From Epiperipatus broadwayi (taxonomy: Eukaryota > Onychophora > Udeonychophora > Euonychophora > Peripatidae), in the NCBI GenBank assembly GCA_028023455.1, contig JAQFVV010012490.1, positions 248,001-312,000 of the forward strand: a stretch of DNA of 64,000 nucleotides. Reading direction: 5' to 3'. This document shows, piece by piece, positions 22,479-34,689 of this stretch. Position 1 is the stretch's first letter. Each line of letters begins with the position of its first letter. The position numbers and the translations under genes were made by a program. The notes below the pieces were generated by a model. That model searched no databases, was not told the origin of the DNA, and saw only the letters and a program-made list of their open reading frames with translations.

Positions 22479-22772
22479 ATGCTTAAAGTAATTCTGGTAA
22501 GAAAATTTATAGTACTATACTAAATTTAAAAATATTTCAGTCCCTGGAATCTATTATTTTATAAAATGAAATATCTTATTTTGAGTATTAAGTGATGCTG
22601 TCAAAATCATATTCAAATATTCTCTAAACTATAAAATTATTATATATAACTTATTTTAAACTCATTTTCTTTTATTTGAAAGGAGAATGATTATGATTTA
22701 AATAAGAACAAACTGGAAAAATTAAACGCCTTTGAATTAATTAAGTTGAAGATTGGTTGCAGTTACTTCTAA
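22479..22772 (+). CDS. Two-exon micro-gene, 35 residues, unrecognised
   Basis: Exon 1 (22479-22496) encodes MLKVIL and ends in the donor GTAAG. Exon 2 starts at 22683 after the acceptor TTTTATTTGAAAG and adds 29 codons (ENDYDLNKNKLEKLNAFELI..., ending KIGCSYF) before TAA at 22770-22772. The intron is 186 bp and phase 0. Support: TATA and CCAAT elements at proper distances upstream and an AATAAA 42 bp after the stop. The predicted peptide is short and Lys/Leu-rich with no domain I know. An AG at 22539-22540 could serve as an alternative acceptor but leads quickly to a stop. The transcript could instead be non-coding. Confidence 0.4.
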
Positions 22773-22814
22773 GGAATTTGTCGTTTTACGTAATGCAGTG
22801 CGATCAAACGTGTA

Positions 22815-22820
22815 AATAAA
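22815..22820 (+). terminator. AATAAA polyadenylation signal of the plus micro-gene
   Basis: AATAAA follows the predicted stop by 42 bases, a normal arrangement for a short mRNA. Confidence 0.4.
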
Positions 22821-23063
22821 ATTAAATGTATTTTAAAGTATTCATATATGTGTATATAAAATGCGTGTAAACAGATGAAGTCTATATATGCAATAGTTAC
22901 TACTTGCGAATATTATATAAATGTAAACGCATAAAGTCTTTGTAAAAAAATATAAGAAACGGTTATTTTAAGAATGTGGTTTGCGATTACTATAGAAATA
23001 TCGCAATAATATAAGTATAACTGAAACACAGGCTTATTATATACATGTGTCTATATATGTAAT

Positions 23064-23133
23064 ATATAGGGTATATCAGTGTTATGATAGAGTGGTGGGT
23101 CGTGTGAAAGTCTGTGCTCATATACCCTATATA
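23064..23133. repeat. 70-bp mini inverted repeat
   Basis: TATATAGGGTATAT (23064-23077) and its exact reverse complement (23120-23133) flank a 42-bp GC-richer spacer containing GAGTGGTGGGTCGTG. It would fold as a 14-bp hairpin. No second copy is seen in the window. Confidence 0.65.
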
Positions 23134-24424
23134 ATAATATAAGTATTTAATTTGTTAGATGCATCCAAAACAGTATGAATCGAATCGTATACGGTAAAAA
23201 AATATGTAAATTTTTTGGAAATGATCACTCGCGATTTTCAACTCCAAAATACAATGGAAGCCAAGAGGATAACAGTAATAGTATCTAGTTTTTTTTTTTA
23301 CTAGACATACAGCCCTTCAGACTCCTCCCTTTGAAGATTTGAAAACAATTAGATAGCTATTAAAAAAGCAACCTGACTTTTATATATGCCTTAAGGCTTT
23401 TTATAATTATAACTAGATTTAATTATCTAATATTTATTATGTTAGGGATTTGGATGCATCTCGTGTGCATAAGTTTGGCTATTGCATTTATTGTTATTAA
23501 TGTGTATGTTCCAGTTATGTGTTATCATATGTGTGTCCCATTCCAGTCTGTTCATTTGATTTAAATGTATAACTTGTTTGAAGCAAAAAATGTTATTGAA
23601 AACTGAGAAATGAATTGATTGGATTTATTAATTGGCATGCAATAGAAAATATAAAACATTTGTCATTGGAATGTAATAGATTTAATAAAAAGAAAACTAA
23701 ATTAAGATATAAGAAATGGAATGAGTTGATTAAATTTCCTTTAACTATGGAATAATTTATCAAATTTACCACCTTAATGATAGCAGACCAAAGAGTAGAG
23801 TAAATCCACATATTCTTAGTTCTTTCATTATAAATAAGCTATGTTTGCTGACTATTGAAATTTCAGAGTGGAATTAATGTTAATGCCAGATGTAAATATG
23901 GCATTATTAATTATGAAATCATATTTAATTAAGCAGAAAAGACTCATTTTTAACAATCCTTGGATTGATAATCAAATTACAAGTTAAATAATAAACATTA
24001 AGTCTTAAGACTTAACACTTGGTGTTAGTGTATAAGAAATGGAGCAAGAATTAACTAAGCTCTCTCTAACTATGAAACAAACAAATCCACTGGTTTAACA
24101 TTAGTCAATTTAAGAGTAGAGTAGACTGTTTATTGCTAGCATTTAATCAGCAAATTTATCTTATTTACAATGAAAACACTTAGAATAGATCTCTATTCTT
24201 TAGTTTGCTGGTATTAAAGTAGTGGATTTGTTAGTAGTTTTCTTTCAGCTATAGGGTGCTTAGCCAACTCCTGTTCCATTTAATATACATTAATGCTTTA
24301 CAAATTTAAGTTGAGATATATACGAATTTGATGTAGACTTTTTAATTTAATGCTTAGATAAGCCTTTTCTTGAAAATCAAATTTTGTTGTTCATTTACGT
24401 TTACTATATAGTAAGTATATCTTG
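23134..24424. other. AT-rich stretch with a degenerate palindrome
   Basis: The segment AAGAAATGGAGCAAGAATTA...AACAAATCCACT (about 24035-24098) recurs in reverse complement at about 24220-24285, and a weaker direct version lies near 23710-23805. This looks like an old MITE, but the ends are unclear. Confidence 0.4.
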
Positions 24425-25745
24425 TTACCTGTGATTAAGCATGACTTTTTTAGGAACAGAAGCACACTACATAAACTTTTTTTAATAATGTTTTTATACA
24501 ATTTTTTACATAAGAGCTAATATATACATGTTACATACATTTAGAAAAATCTGTAAATCAGACTGTAACTAGTTTAAGTATAGAGAGTACATTATCAAGA
24601 TATTTTTATTTTCTAAATGCATATAACATTCTTAAGTTTTAACTATTAATTATATTTTAGCATTGTTTAAACTTCTAATAAGCAATGAATAATGTGATGG
24701 TCAAACTCATTATTTGCCTTATAAAAAAACAATTCAATGATAAGCAAGAAAATCGAAAGATAACAGAAATTCCATATAAAAAATAATGAGTTTAAATTGT
24801 TCATTCTTTTTTATGTTTGGAAAAATAATTTAGAGAAAAATATAGAACTCTTATCTGTTAATCAGACCATGACTAGTTTAAGTATAGATAATACATTATC
24901 AAGAAATTTTTATTTTCCAAATGCTTTTAACATTCTTAAGTTTTAATTTTAAATTACATTTTAGCATTGTTTGAACTTCTTATAATTAACGAATAATGCT
25001 ATGGTCAAACTCATTATTAGCCTTATATAAAAACAATTCAACTATTAGTAAAAAAAATTGAAAGCCAACAGAAATTTCATACAAAAAATAATGAGTTTGA
25101 ATAGTTCACTCTTTTTTTTTTTTTATATTTAGCAAAATAGTTTAGATAATTTTTTTTTGTTTGGCAAAATAGTTTATATACACTAATGTACTTAGTATTT
25201 TCCTCAAGGTTTGTGATGATAGTGTTCTAGTTGTATTTTTATGTTGGACTATTTCCATCATCTAATATGTGTATTGAATATCTTTAGAAAAATTTAACTT
25301 TATTTAAATATTCAAAATACATTCAACTGTTAATAATAGCACATCAAACAGGTTAATATATGCACAATGTTTTGAGAGGTATTATTCTCCCCACTTCTTC
25401 AGGTGTTGCTGGCCTGACCAATGACAGTACTAGCATGGGATTCGAACCTGGATCCTTAGATTCTTGAGTATTGAATTTTAAGGTAATGCTCTAACTAACT
25501 GAGCCACCATGCCATTAAATGATGGAAATAGTCCAATATAAAAATACAACTAATGTATTTATTGTTCTTAATATACTATTGTATGTGCGACTTGTTGGAT
25601 CAATTTTGTGAGATTGAATATGCACACATTTTAGTGAATTTTTAAAACTGAATTTTAGTTAAAGCTTTTGAACTTTTTAGTGAATTCTTCTACAGAAGTA
25701 TTCATTCCGTTCAATACATGAAGCTTTCGTCCCTGCTTGTTACTA
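24425..25745 (-). repeat. Long inverted repeat, right arm
   Basis: Reverse complement of 19485-20440, with the same two tandem units (about 24560-24840 and 24860-25140). Relative to the left arm it contains the extra segment 25194-25548. The outer ends share a 17-bp match (CTTCATGTATTGAACGG in the left orientation). Confidence 0.85.
25194..25548 (-). mobile_element. PLE-related tRNA-like non-autonomous element
   Basis: This 355-bp insertion is exactly absent from the left arm at 19485-20440 and is flanked by ACTAATGTACTT (25182-25193) and ACTAATGTATTT (25549-25560), 11 of 12 bases identical. Inside are inverted termini of about 38 bp (from 25228, and up to 25552, overlapping the duplication), a perfect B-box GGTTCGAATCC (minus), an A-box TGGCTCAGTTAG, and the CTGAAGAAG...ACCTCTC hook. 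Everything but the termini and the tRNA-like/hook block is missing compared with the PLE at 15.3-16.2 kb, so it is probably mobilised by PLE machinery. Confidence 0.75.
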
Positions 25746-25837
25746 TTATTGAAATATTATACCCATTTGCTTTTTTTTAACTCAAAAATTTCATTGTTTT
25801 TGAGCAATTTTTGTTTAACAAGATGAATATTTAGTCA

Positions 25838-25945
25838 AGCATTGGTAGTCGAGAGGTCAGCGACAGCTGCTTTACAAGCAGTTGTCCCGGGTTAGCAGGT
25901 TCGCTTCCCGGCTGATGCTATGACACATGATAAAGAAAAAAAAAA
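25838..25945 (+). mobile_element. tRNA-derived SINE (family 2), copy 1
   Basis: A-box-like TGGTAGTCGAGAGG (25843-25856) and B-box GGTTCGCTTCC (25898-25908), then GCTGATGCTATGACACATGA and a poly-A tail. The head looks like a class II (Leu/Ser-type) tRNA. Imperfect flanking duplications GAATATTTAGT / GAGTATTTAAT. The second copy is at 62714-62827. Confidence 0.8.
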
Positions 25946-25956
25946 AGAGTATTTAA

Positions 25957-27002
25957 TGCTTTTAGTAATATTATGGAACATTCTTAAGCTATTTATTTTA
26001 TTATGAGAATTCCTTTTTTATAAAAAATAAAAAGAAATCAATCAGTTTATTAGTTGAAAGATTGATCTCACAGCTCAAGTCAGCCCTTGAATTTTTCTTT
26101 TTTAAAATAACCATAAATGATATCTCTATATCTAATCATATGGCCAGTACAATTCTTTTAGAATTTTGTAATTATTTTTTAATAATTTCATTTTCACCTG
26201 CTTTTTTAAATGCAATTTCATTTCTAATTTCATTCTTCACATTTCTAAACTTTCAAATCTAAAGTTTGTATTTTAATCCTTTTTTAATTGTCCAAGAGGT
26301 TATTTCATTTAAAGATGCAGTCCAAACAAAAACTTTTTTTTTCTCATTAATATTTTTTGATCTCTTTCTTAATCAACTTCACAAATATTTAAAATCTGTA
26401 GAACTTTTTGTCCAAATACAATTGATAATCTTTTATTATCCCATGTCTATTTTCCTTGCTTTTGTTACACTATTTAGTATGTTGTTAAAATTGATCTGCT
26501 TTGTCTATTAAAATTGCATATCTCTTAAGTTTGTTGCTATGAATTCTTCCATCAATGTTAATTTCATCTTTATCTAAAAAGTATTTAGCAACTCATTCAA
26601 GTAAATATTAAAGTAGATAGCAATATCTTTACTTAACTTAGTTTTATCTACCTTTTTTATGAAATAATTATTTAATTAATTTTTTGATGCATATTTTTTT
26701 TTAAAAAAATTGCTAAATATTAACTTTACTTTAAATAAATGTATAAAATTATCTAAAAAAAAAAATAGTTATGTTTGTATTTAAAAAAAAAGAGGAAATT
26801 AAAATAAAGCCATGTATGATTAAAATTTATGATAAGTATATTGTGTTTAAATTTTATATGTGGGCTAATAATATGACAACTCTAGCCTAATAAATAGCTT
26901 ATATAAAAGATGGTATAAATCTTTAAGTCTGTATGAGAGGTGTACATTAATAAACATCACATGATCACCATACATATTGAGTATACTATATGTATTGAGT
27001 GG
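25957..27002. other. AT-rich non-coding stretch
   Basis: Long pyrimidine-rich frames at 26062-26511 encode Phe/Ile/Leu strings typical of T-rich DNA. No motif or splice context supports a gene. Confidence 0.5.
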
Positions 27003-27029
27003 CAATACGTATAGAGAGTTTTGCCTGTT
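27003..27029 (+). repeat. Solo terminus of the 12.2-kb inverted-repeat element
   Basis: CAATACGTATAGAGAGTTTT followed by GCCTGTT matches the terminal repeat at 12600-12627 with three differences, and the preceding GAGTGG also matches the left-end context. The rest of the element is absent. Confidence 0.6.
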
Positions 27030-30000
27030 TTGTACACTAATAGATAATTATTTAATTACATTATATATATATAGTAAACTCAACCTAACCAAGGAGACTA
27101 AACTAAGGATGGAGTCAGATAATAATAAGTAAGGTGTTTTATCCAGGCGCAAATTGCAACTGTATTAATTATCTGTAGTGCTCACCTGAGATCATCATCA
27201 TGTAATAAATGGGAAGTCTGTGGAGGAAGCAAGTTATTAAAATTTTTCCAAAAGAAAAATATAATCTTAGCAATACTTTAAATTATAAATAATATGTTAA
27301 GTTCTTAGTTTTGAATTCAGTAATTATTATACAAATCAATTCATGATAAATTCCAAAAATAAAAGCAACTTTCCTCCAGAAACCCACATAGCTATATGAT
27401 CTCCAGTGGCAACTACAATAATGTTATTCTTTATTTCTCACGTGTAAACAAATGAAAATGGATCAATAATCCATGCCGAGAACCCATAAATTATAAAACT
27501 TATTGAAATTTGATTACTTAACTAAAACAAAGGAGAAATTTTCACTCTTCCCCTCTCTTTCCAATAAATTAGATTATCTCTTCTTTCTCCACATTGATCA
27601 CCCTGCACAGTTACAATTATTTAATCTTAAATGTTTGCTTTTATGTCCTCAATCCCATCTCCCAAATTATGACTCTTCAAAGCTATACCACATGCATGCA
27701 CAGACGTGGAATGTACCATTTATTAATTTGACAACTCTGGATTATCTAACATTCGAGTAATGATCATCTTGTTCTTTAAAATTTTAGAATTAGAAATACT
27801 TTTGTTCTCAGGGTCTTGTGCAACAATCAATCACTTTTCAATTCATTGCTGACCCTTGGACACTATCCCAAAAATATAAATTGAATAGACATACTCGTTT
27901 AAAACTAGTGTACTCTAATTAAAGCTAACAATAGGACTAATAATAATAATAAATATTATATACTCACTAGTTAATTAAATAAAATACCTATTATAATAAA
28001 TATTGAATATAGTTTTATCCACTGGGAATACATCCAGATATCAAGAGTGGAGAAGGGATTTTATATTCATTTGTAATATTAGTCGAAGTGCAATGAGTTG
28101 AACAACTACACATTAAATTCATAATTAAACCATTCTCCTATCTTTTTGCCAAATGATTATTAAAACTTTAACATATATGTTTATCTGTTTAATGCTTCAA
28201 ATCTTAGCAAGTGAAAATATATTACTTTAGGAATAAAAACTAATGAAGATATTTCATGCCAATCTGTACTAGAAACATGAGCTATTTCTATTAATTCTTT
28301 TATGTTATATCTCTAATATTAATGGATAATGACAAGTAATGACTATGAGGAATTTATGAATATTATAAATTTGTCAATATTGTGAGATTCTAATATTAAG
28401 CTCTGGACACCCAAAACATTAAGACACCAGACACAAGTTTTACATTTCAAAAACAACAAATATTTATTAAAACAACAATATGAAAAGAAAATACTACAAT
28501 CTCAATCAACATTGTAGTGATCCCAAATAAAGGAAAATGTAAAATGACAATTTACTGATGTTAACTAACGGTCACAATATTTATCAAAATAATCCACTTT
28601 ATTTTATCAAATATTTTTTATTTGTTTTTATACATCTCTTAATTCTACTTTTAATAAATCCTAAATGCTTTTCAATTAGCAATGTATATTTTTTTAAAAA
28701 AAATAGATCTCTTCAAGACTTTAACTACATTAGCATTTAAATTTTTGTTTTATGTAAGAACTTTATTTAATGATAATGATAAAATGAAAAATATGTTATG
28801 TTTACATAACTGAATAAGTGTAATGTAATAAAATTACAATTATTAATAGAAGAATGTCATGTCATAACTGTGATTCTATGAAGAAATTTAAATGCATATA
28901 TATAATTTAATAGATGAAACTGCAAATAATGGAACTTGATCCTTCATCACCAGCTATATAAAATGCAACAATTAAAAGAAACATTTAATTATAAAGGCTA
29001 CAAATCTCCCATACATTGTTAGATTGATGTTTAGATGAAACAATATCCTCAAAATTGATATCCCTGATGCAAACCCTGATACTAGTCATAAGATTAAACT
29101 AAATTCATAATTTAAAAAATTATCAAATTATTTATAATATGAAACAAATTTTATAAATTCTTTAGAATTAATAAATAATAAAAATGTAACCATTAATGGA
29201 TGTGGTTGTGACAACTAATACAATTAAGCAAATGGAGGAGTATCTGACCATGAGGATATAAGAAAGATTCCCTAGAATCAAATCATAATCTTTTTAAATG
29301 AGATTTAAGATCCCAAATTTATTTATGAACTACTAATTCTCTTCTTTCCTTAATAAAAAAAATTATTGCATTTAATGATATGAGTGTTATACATATATTT
29401 TAGGATTAAGTTTCATTTGCAAAATATTTTATACTATATCTCAGAAATATCAATCATTATTTTATTTTTGCTCAGGACCAGCAAATGGAAATATGTTAAT
29501 AGTGATGATCTTAAAGCTTTTCCAGTTAGCAAGCTATTTTTGATTCACTCAATTAGTAAACAATACAGGCTAAATGCATAGATGACATATAATTTTGATT
29601 TAAAATTAGTCTTTTGTTATTTGAATCATGGGGATTCAGAAAGTACTGTTATGATACAAACAAATGAGAAATTAGATTCAAATACTCTTTTGAATGCCAA
29701 TTCTTTTAATAGACAATTAAATTATTAAAGAAAAATTAAAATAAAAAAAATGCAAGTGATACAAAAGCAATTCCATAGCTATTTTATTACTTTCTTGGCA
29801 AAATTAAAAAATAATAATCTTAAGAAAATATTTTAGATAATATTAAAATCTCATATATATACATATTTACTCTAAAAAGTAAGTTACTGTTAACACTAAC
29901 TGAAATAATTATAGAAAATATACAAATCATTTTACAAATTCAAATATCCTACCCCCTCTTTTTAAATTATATATCTCATTATAAAACAGTAAAAAATCAC

Positions 30001-31149
30001 ACCTCTTTGTTGTTTAAATGTTTAATAAATTTATAAAAAAACAACACCAACAAATAAATAAAATAATTTTTATAAAAAACCCATTTTATATATTAAAATA
30101 AACAAATAATAAAAAAACACCCCCCCAAAAATAAAAAAAAGAAGGGGTAATATATTTACTCTAATATCTTAATTTGAGTTAGTAGCTTGAGTTATTATTA
30201 TTCATGCACAATCTTTCTGTTTTATAAGAAAATATAAAAGTAAAATTATTACTATTTTTCTCACTATTTTTCATTATTTATATAATAATGTTAACATAAT
30301 CATAACTATAAATCAAATTATATAATTATTTTACAAGAAATTATATTTCATAAAACAAAAAGTTCAACTTTTCTTAATGTTGAAGTGTGATGCTACAAGT
30401 TTAGAATCCTTTAATCAATCAATATCTAAGCATTCTTGATTTATATTATTTCTTTTTTTAAATTGCAGATTGGTGTACAGGTAGTTTGGTCATTTAATTT
30501 TGAGTATGAGGTTTCAGCTTATTTTCACTTTTTTAAATAAATCCAGCAGAAGTTAAGTATATTTTGTTAGCATTCTTCTTTCATTTAATTAAAATGCTGC
30601 AATGGAGGGCATTATCCAATTTTGCTTGTTTTTTAATAAATTTGTATTTGAAGAAATCCTTAGTACAACACTTATGGCCTTTTTTCTAAATATTTTTAGA
30701 ATTACAATAATGGATTTCCTTCATTCCAAGAGTTCCTTTTGGGCATTCTTTATTCAGCATTGCATTTTTATTATCACTATAACAGTTGATAAAGTGTTTC
30801 AATTTAGAATGTTTTAGAAGAAAAACAAGGAAATGAATGCTATCCCTTCTTTATAAAAGGGAATAATATATATATATTTGTTACAATAAAAAAAAAAAAA
30901 AGAAGCATTTTGTTAATAATTTACTTGATACAATCTGTTGAAAACGAAAAAGTAATAAATAGTATTTACTATTTTACTTTGCAATATTATAAAATATTTG
31001 AAGAATTATTATTAACCCCACATTGTGTGTGCATACATACATAACCGTTTATTTTTTTATAAATGCACACGAAAAACATCAGTATGATCAAGCAGTTAAA
31101 TGTTAAGATAACAAGGAGAAAAATTATCAATTTTTAATCAATTTATTAA
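27030..31149. other. AT-rich non-coding stretch
   Basis: No feature that I can support. A C/T-rich patch at 27500-27760 carries an 85-codon frame with no recognisable motif; it may belong to an unknown repeat. Confidence 0.45.
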
Positions 31150-32222
31150 CTGAAAGGAGTTTCTTTGATTCCTCTTGGAAGCGTTAAAGGAACCAAGTAG
31201 AGCAAATTCCTAATGTCCACTCTATACAGTCTTGCCATTGCAGCTGTTATTACTGTGGTTATTCATATAGTATACGAGCATGGATGAGCTGCTCACCAAC
31301 ATGCATTATCCAGTGTGATGAGTTTATTGGCTTTTTACTTCTGAGTTTAAAATGAAGAAAACGGCAATTTTGCAAGAAGTATTTTGTGGAGTAAAATGGG
31401 AAGCCAAAGGAGTAAAAATAAATAGAGATTATTTAAGTCATATAGATTTTGCAGATGATGTTGTTTTGCAAATAATGCTTTAGAGCTTCAGGAAATGTTG
31501 CAAGATTTTCAAATGAAAGTAAAAAAAATAGGCTTAAAAGTACATTTTAAAAAGACTAAAATAATGTTCAGTGGATTTTCTCAAAAGAGGGAAATAGAGA
31601 TTGATAATGATGAGTTAGAAGAAGTTAACAACTACTAATATCTTGGTCAAATTATTACTACAGATGGAAACTTGAGGGATGAAAAATTAATCATGCAATT
31701 AAACTTGATTGGTGTGCTTTTGGTAGAAATAACTTAATATTAAAAGGAAATATGCTTACGCGTTTGAAAAGGAAGGTTTTTTTTTTATAAATATGTTTTA
31801 CCAGTTCTTACTTATGGATCTGAAACATGGACAGATTAATAAAAGAACAATACTGAGACTTCAGACCACTCAATGAATTATGGAGAGATGCATATTATGA
31901 ATAACAAAAATAGATTGAAAATGAAATACATGGGTAAGAGAACAACAGGTGTTATTGACATCATTGAAAGAATTAAAAAACTGAGATGGAGTTGGGCTGG
32001 ACATATTTCTAAAAGAAATGATAATAGATGGACAGTTGAAATCTTAAATTGGATTCCAAGCGATTGTAAAAGATTTAGAAAAAGTTCATATGCAAGATGG
32101 ATGGATGAAATGAGGAAGTGTGTTGGGATGATGTGGAGAAGCTAGAGATCAGAGATGGATTTAGTTTGTAGAGACCTTCATCCTATAGTAGATTGATAAT
32201 GATTGAAAACAATGATGATGAA
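31150..32222 (+). mobile_element. RTE-like LINE with large internal deletion (copy B)
   Basis: Both ends are present. The 5' segment (31150-31370) matches copies at 41345 and 48645, but at about 31372 it jumps directly into the late RT domain. The catalytic box FADD is intact at 31448-31459. The C-terminal domain is open over 90 codons (31873-32145), with WAGHISKRNDNRW, the arrangement known from RTE-type 'endonuclease-reverse transcriptase' proteins. The element ends with a GAT-rich tail near 32222. The endonuclease and most of the RT are lost. Confidence 0.85.
31873..32145 (+). pseudogene. LINE ORF, C-terminal domain remnant
   Basis: A 90-codon open frame covering the region after the RT palm: MKYMGKRTTGVIDIIERIKK, then LRWSWAGHISKRNDNRW, then a basic RF.KSSYARWMDE segment. 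In RTE-like LINEs this segment follows the YGSETW box and ends the ORF. The YGSETW box itself is upstream in another frame (near 31812-31835), so a frameshift separates them. It is the best-preserved LINE coding piece in the window. Confidence 0.8.
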
Positions 32223-34547
32223 TATAGTTACTTTTTAAAAAATATATATATAAATTACCACTTTGACAAAGATATATCCTGTTACATTATATATGCTAAA
32301 CTAATTCCGATTATTATTTTTTTTACGGTATTATATTTTTTGTTGCCATATAAGAACAAAGAATTGTTATTATTATTGAAAGATTATGAAGATTTTTAAC
32401 ATCTTATATAGCATCCTTTTAAGATTGTCTCTATAGAAAATGAATAGCCTTAATGGTGCATTCAGGATTGGAATAAATGTAATATATCCTCTGGCTATTT
32501 TATGCAAATGATACATGTAGGATCAAAATTAAACTTAAATCTGAAGATGAGGTATTGTTTAATAGGAATACTACTACTTTGAAGAAGGTTGGATATAAAT
32601 TTTAGCCATGATTCAGCTAAAGAATTTTGAAATCTGGATATAGTTTTTAACAATAGACTGTAATATTCAAAGAATATGTTGAAGAAATATAGCTTTATGT
32701 AATACTGCTATAGGAGATAACTGGAAATAAACTAATATTTCATTAATCATTTAAATCATTATGTTCAAGAGCACAATATAAAAATTTAAGAAACAGTTTG
32801 CTAATGTAGCAATGCACATTCTATCTTATATAATGAAAAATATAAGATTAAATTTAATTGTTTTATAGAATCCAGTCATCATAATGCCTCTCATGTTATT
32901 AGTTCTCTCTCTACATTGATTGTGAGAATAAATTATCAAATGGTTTATTGCTTGATTGTATCATCCATCAGTGTCTTACAGTTTATAAAATTTATGTTCT
33001 TTGTATTCAGTGAGCAAATTACGTTCGATTTGCTAATTCCCTCATTTGAATGTCAGGTAATTTTATCGAGCACAATTATTTTTCCTGGTCATACAACCCA
33101 CTTAACATAACTAAACTTGAATAATAGTTGAAGACAGAAGCAGCTTTTAATTTATTTGAAAAGCACCAGAATTCTATACAAAAATCCACTGGCTTACCCC
33201 CCATCTTTAGTTACTATTATCAAATTATTTGCTCCACCCAGAGGATTGTATTTTCTAATACAGCATCGGCAATTTATTGAGTAAAGTAATAATTGTTGAA
33301 TTTAAATAATTTTATCTTATTAATAGTAAACTTAAATAGACAACAACAGCAAGTTATAAAGTTATATTCCTATGATTTATCAAATTATAATTATGATTAT
33401 TTAAAAAACTAAATAGAGAATAACAGTATAAAAACAAATAAATTCAAACGGTTATTAAACACTGTTGTTTTCTAAGATTCAGATTCTTTTTTTTTTTTCA
33501 TATAATCTGATGCAACATCTCATTTGCTATAGTTCTAGAAAACCGGTAAGTTGGAGCTTTAAAAGTGATAGAGCTGATTATATTCCATCGACCTTACTGC
33601 ATTGAACCACACAGGTATAGGACCATACATACATTTCCACTTTTTATTTATATGCATAGCAATTCTGACTTTAATTTCTTTTTTTTTTCCTGTATTTTTT
33701 TGTCTTTTTATCTTTACTACTTTTAAAGAATTTTTATAAATATTTTTTTCTATATATGTATTACACTGTTAACTTGTAATTATATTTTATATGTAATGAT
33801 GACTGTGTTAATGTATTTTCTTACTTTTATTATTTTATAATTAAAAAAATTAGCATCTCATACAATGATTAACTTTTTTAAAAATATATGTTTATGTTCA
33901 TGTCATATTAATAGTTTGATTAATTATCTATATCATTTTAAAAATATTGAAATTAAATTTTAGTTGGTTGTAATTTATAATTTGCTAATCATTTTTTAGA
34001 TTACAAATTGTATCATACTTAAAAGATAAAGAATCTTTTAAATAGTCCATTGCATTTTGAATACCTGTCATAGAGAATTAATGAAAATGACAGCATTATG
34101 TTACCAAAGGATTTTAGATCAAGAATTGCTAGGTATCTTTTTACCTACTAATTTGAATAGTTAACTATAGGATAAGTTATCTTTAAAGGAAAATTATTAA
34201 GTCTGATTGCAATCTGAACAAGTTTTATGATTGGATTTGAACCAGAATGGGGACATAATAGATGGATTGTCACAAAATCGTATATATATATATATATCTT
34301 TCTTTTTAAACAGATCATTGAAAAAATAAGATTATGGTATAATAAATTCTTTTTGAAGTACATTTTATCTTTGAGTTTGAGACAAAATAAGTCAAAAATT
34401 TTTCCCATAAATTTAGTTAAAAATTTATTTTGTAACATATTTACTTTTGCATTTAGTTTTTTTTTTTTTTTTGGTTATAGTCTGGGGCTAACAATCGCAA
34501 AAAAAATTGTTGGAAACAATTATATTTTTGTAAATTTTGATATTTAT
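32223..34547. other. AT-rich non-coding stretch
   Basis: No gene. A perfect minus-strand B-box GGTTCAAATCC at about 34232-34242 may mark an eroded tRNA-derived SINE. A GC-richer patch at 33530-33620 has no assignment. Confidence 0.4.
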
Positions 34548-34685
34548 GCTTTCGATGATGATCATAATCCTTGCTCGCCTAGTATTACTAAATAAGTGTT
34601 GGTAATGTGGTGATTAACCGGGCCCCTGATTTATTTTGCCATGTGGGCATCAAATCAGGACTGAGAAGGCATAATTTGACAATAT
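34548..34685 (+). repeat. Dispersed 138-bp repeat, copy 1
   Basis: Matches 44846-44986 in the same orientation, with high similarity over the whole length. Shared segments are ATAATCCTTGCTCGCCTAGT, ATGTGGTGATTAAC, GGGC.CCTGATTT and ATCAGGACTGAGAA. It contains an internal inverted repeat CCTGATTT/AAATCAGG. A tRNA-like origin is possible (GTGGTGATTAACC resembles an A-box) but unproven. Confidence 0.75.
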
Positions 34686-34689
34686 AAAA

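Noticed and set aside
22539-22572. Alternative acceptor within the intron of the plus micro-gene
   Set aside because: It adds only a few codons before a stop and has a weaker pyrimidine tract than the acceptor at 22682.
26062-26511. Two adjacent plus-strand ORFs rich in Phe, Ile and Leu
   Set aside because: T-rich DNA gives such strings; no conserved motif, promoter or splice context.
33490-33560. Poly-T then CTATAG and GTAAG, resembling a tiny exon
   Set aside because: The implied exon is 13 bases with an in-frame stop in one reading and nothing to join to.
34148-34595. Overlapping 96- and 122-codon ORFs on opposite strands
   Set aside because: They run through (AT)n and poly-T; the Tyr-Ile and Phe runs are low-complexity artefacts.
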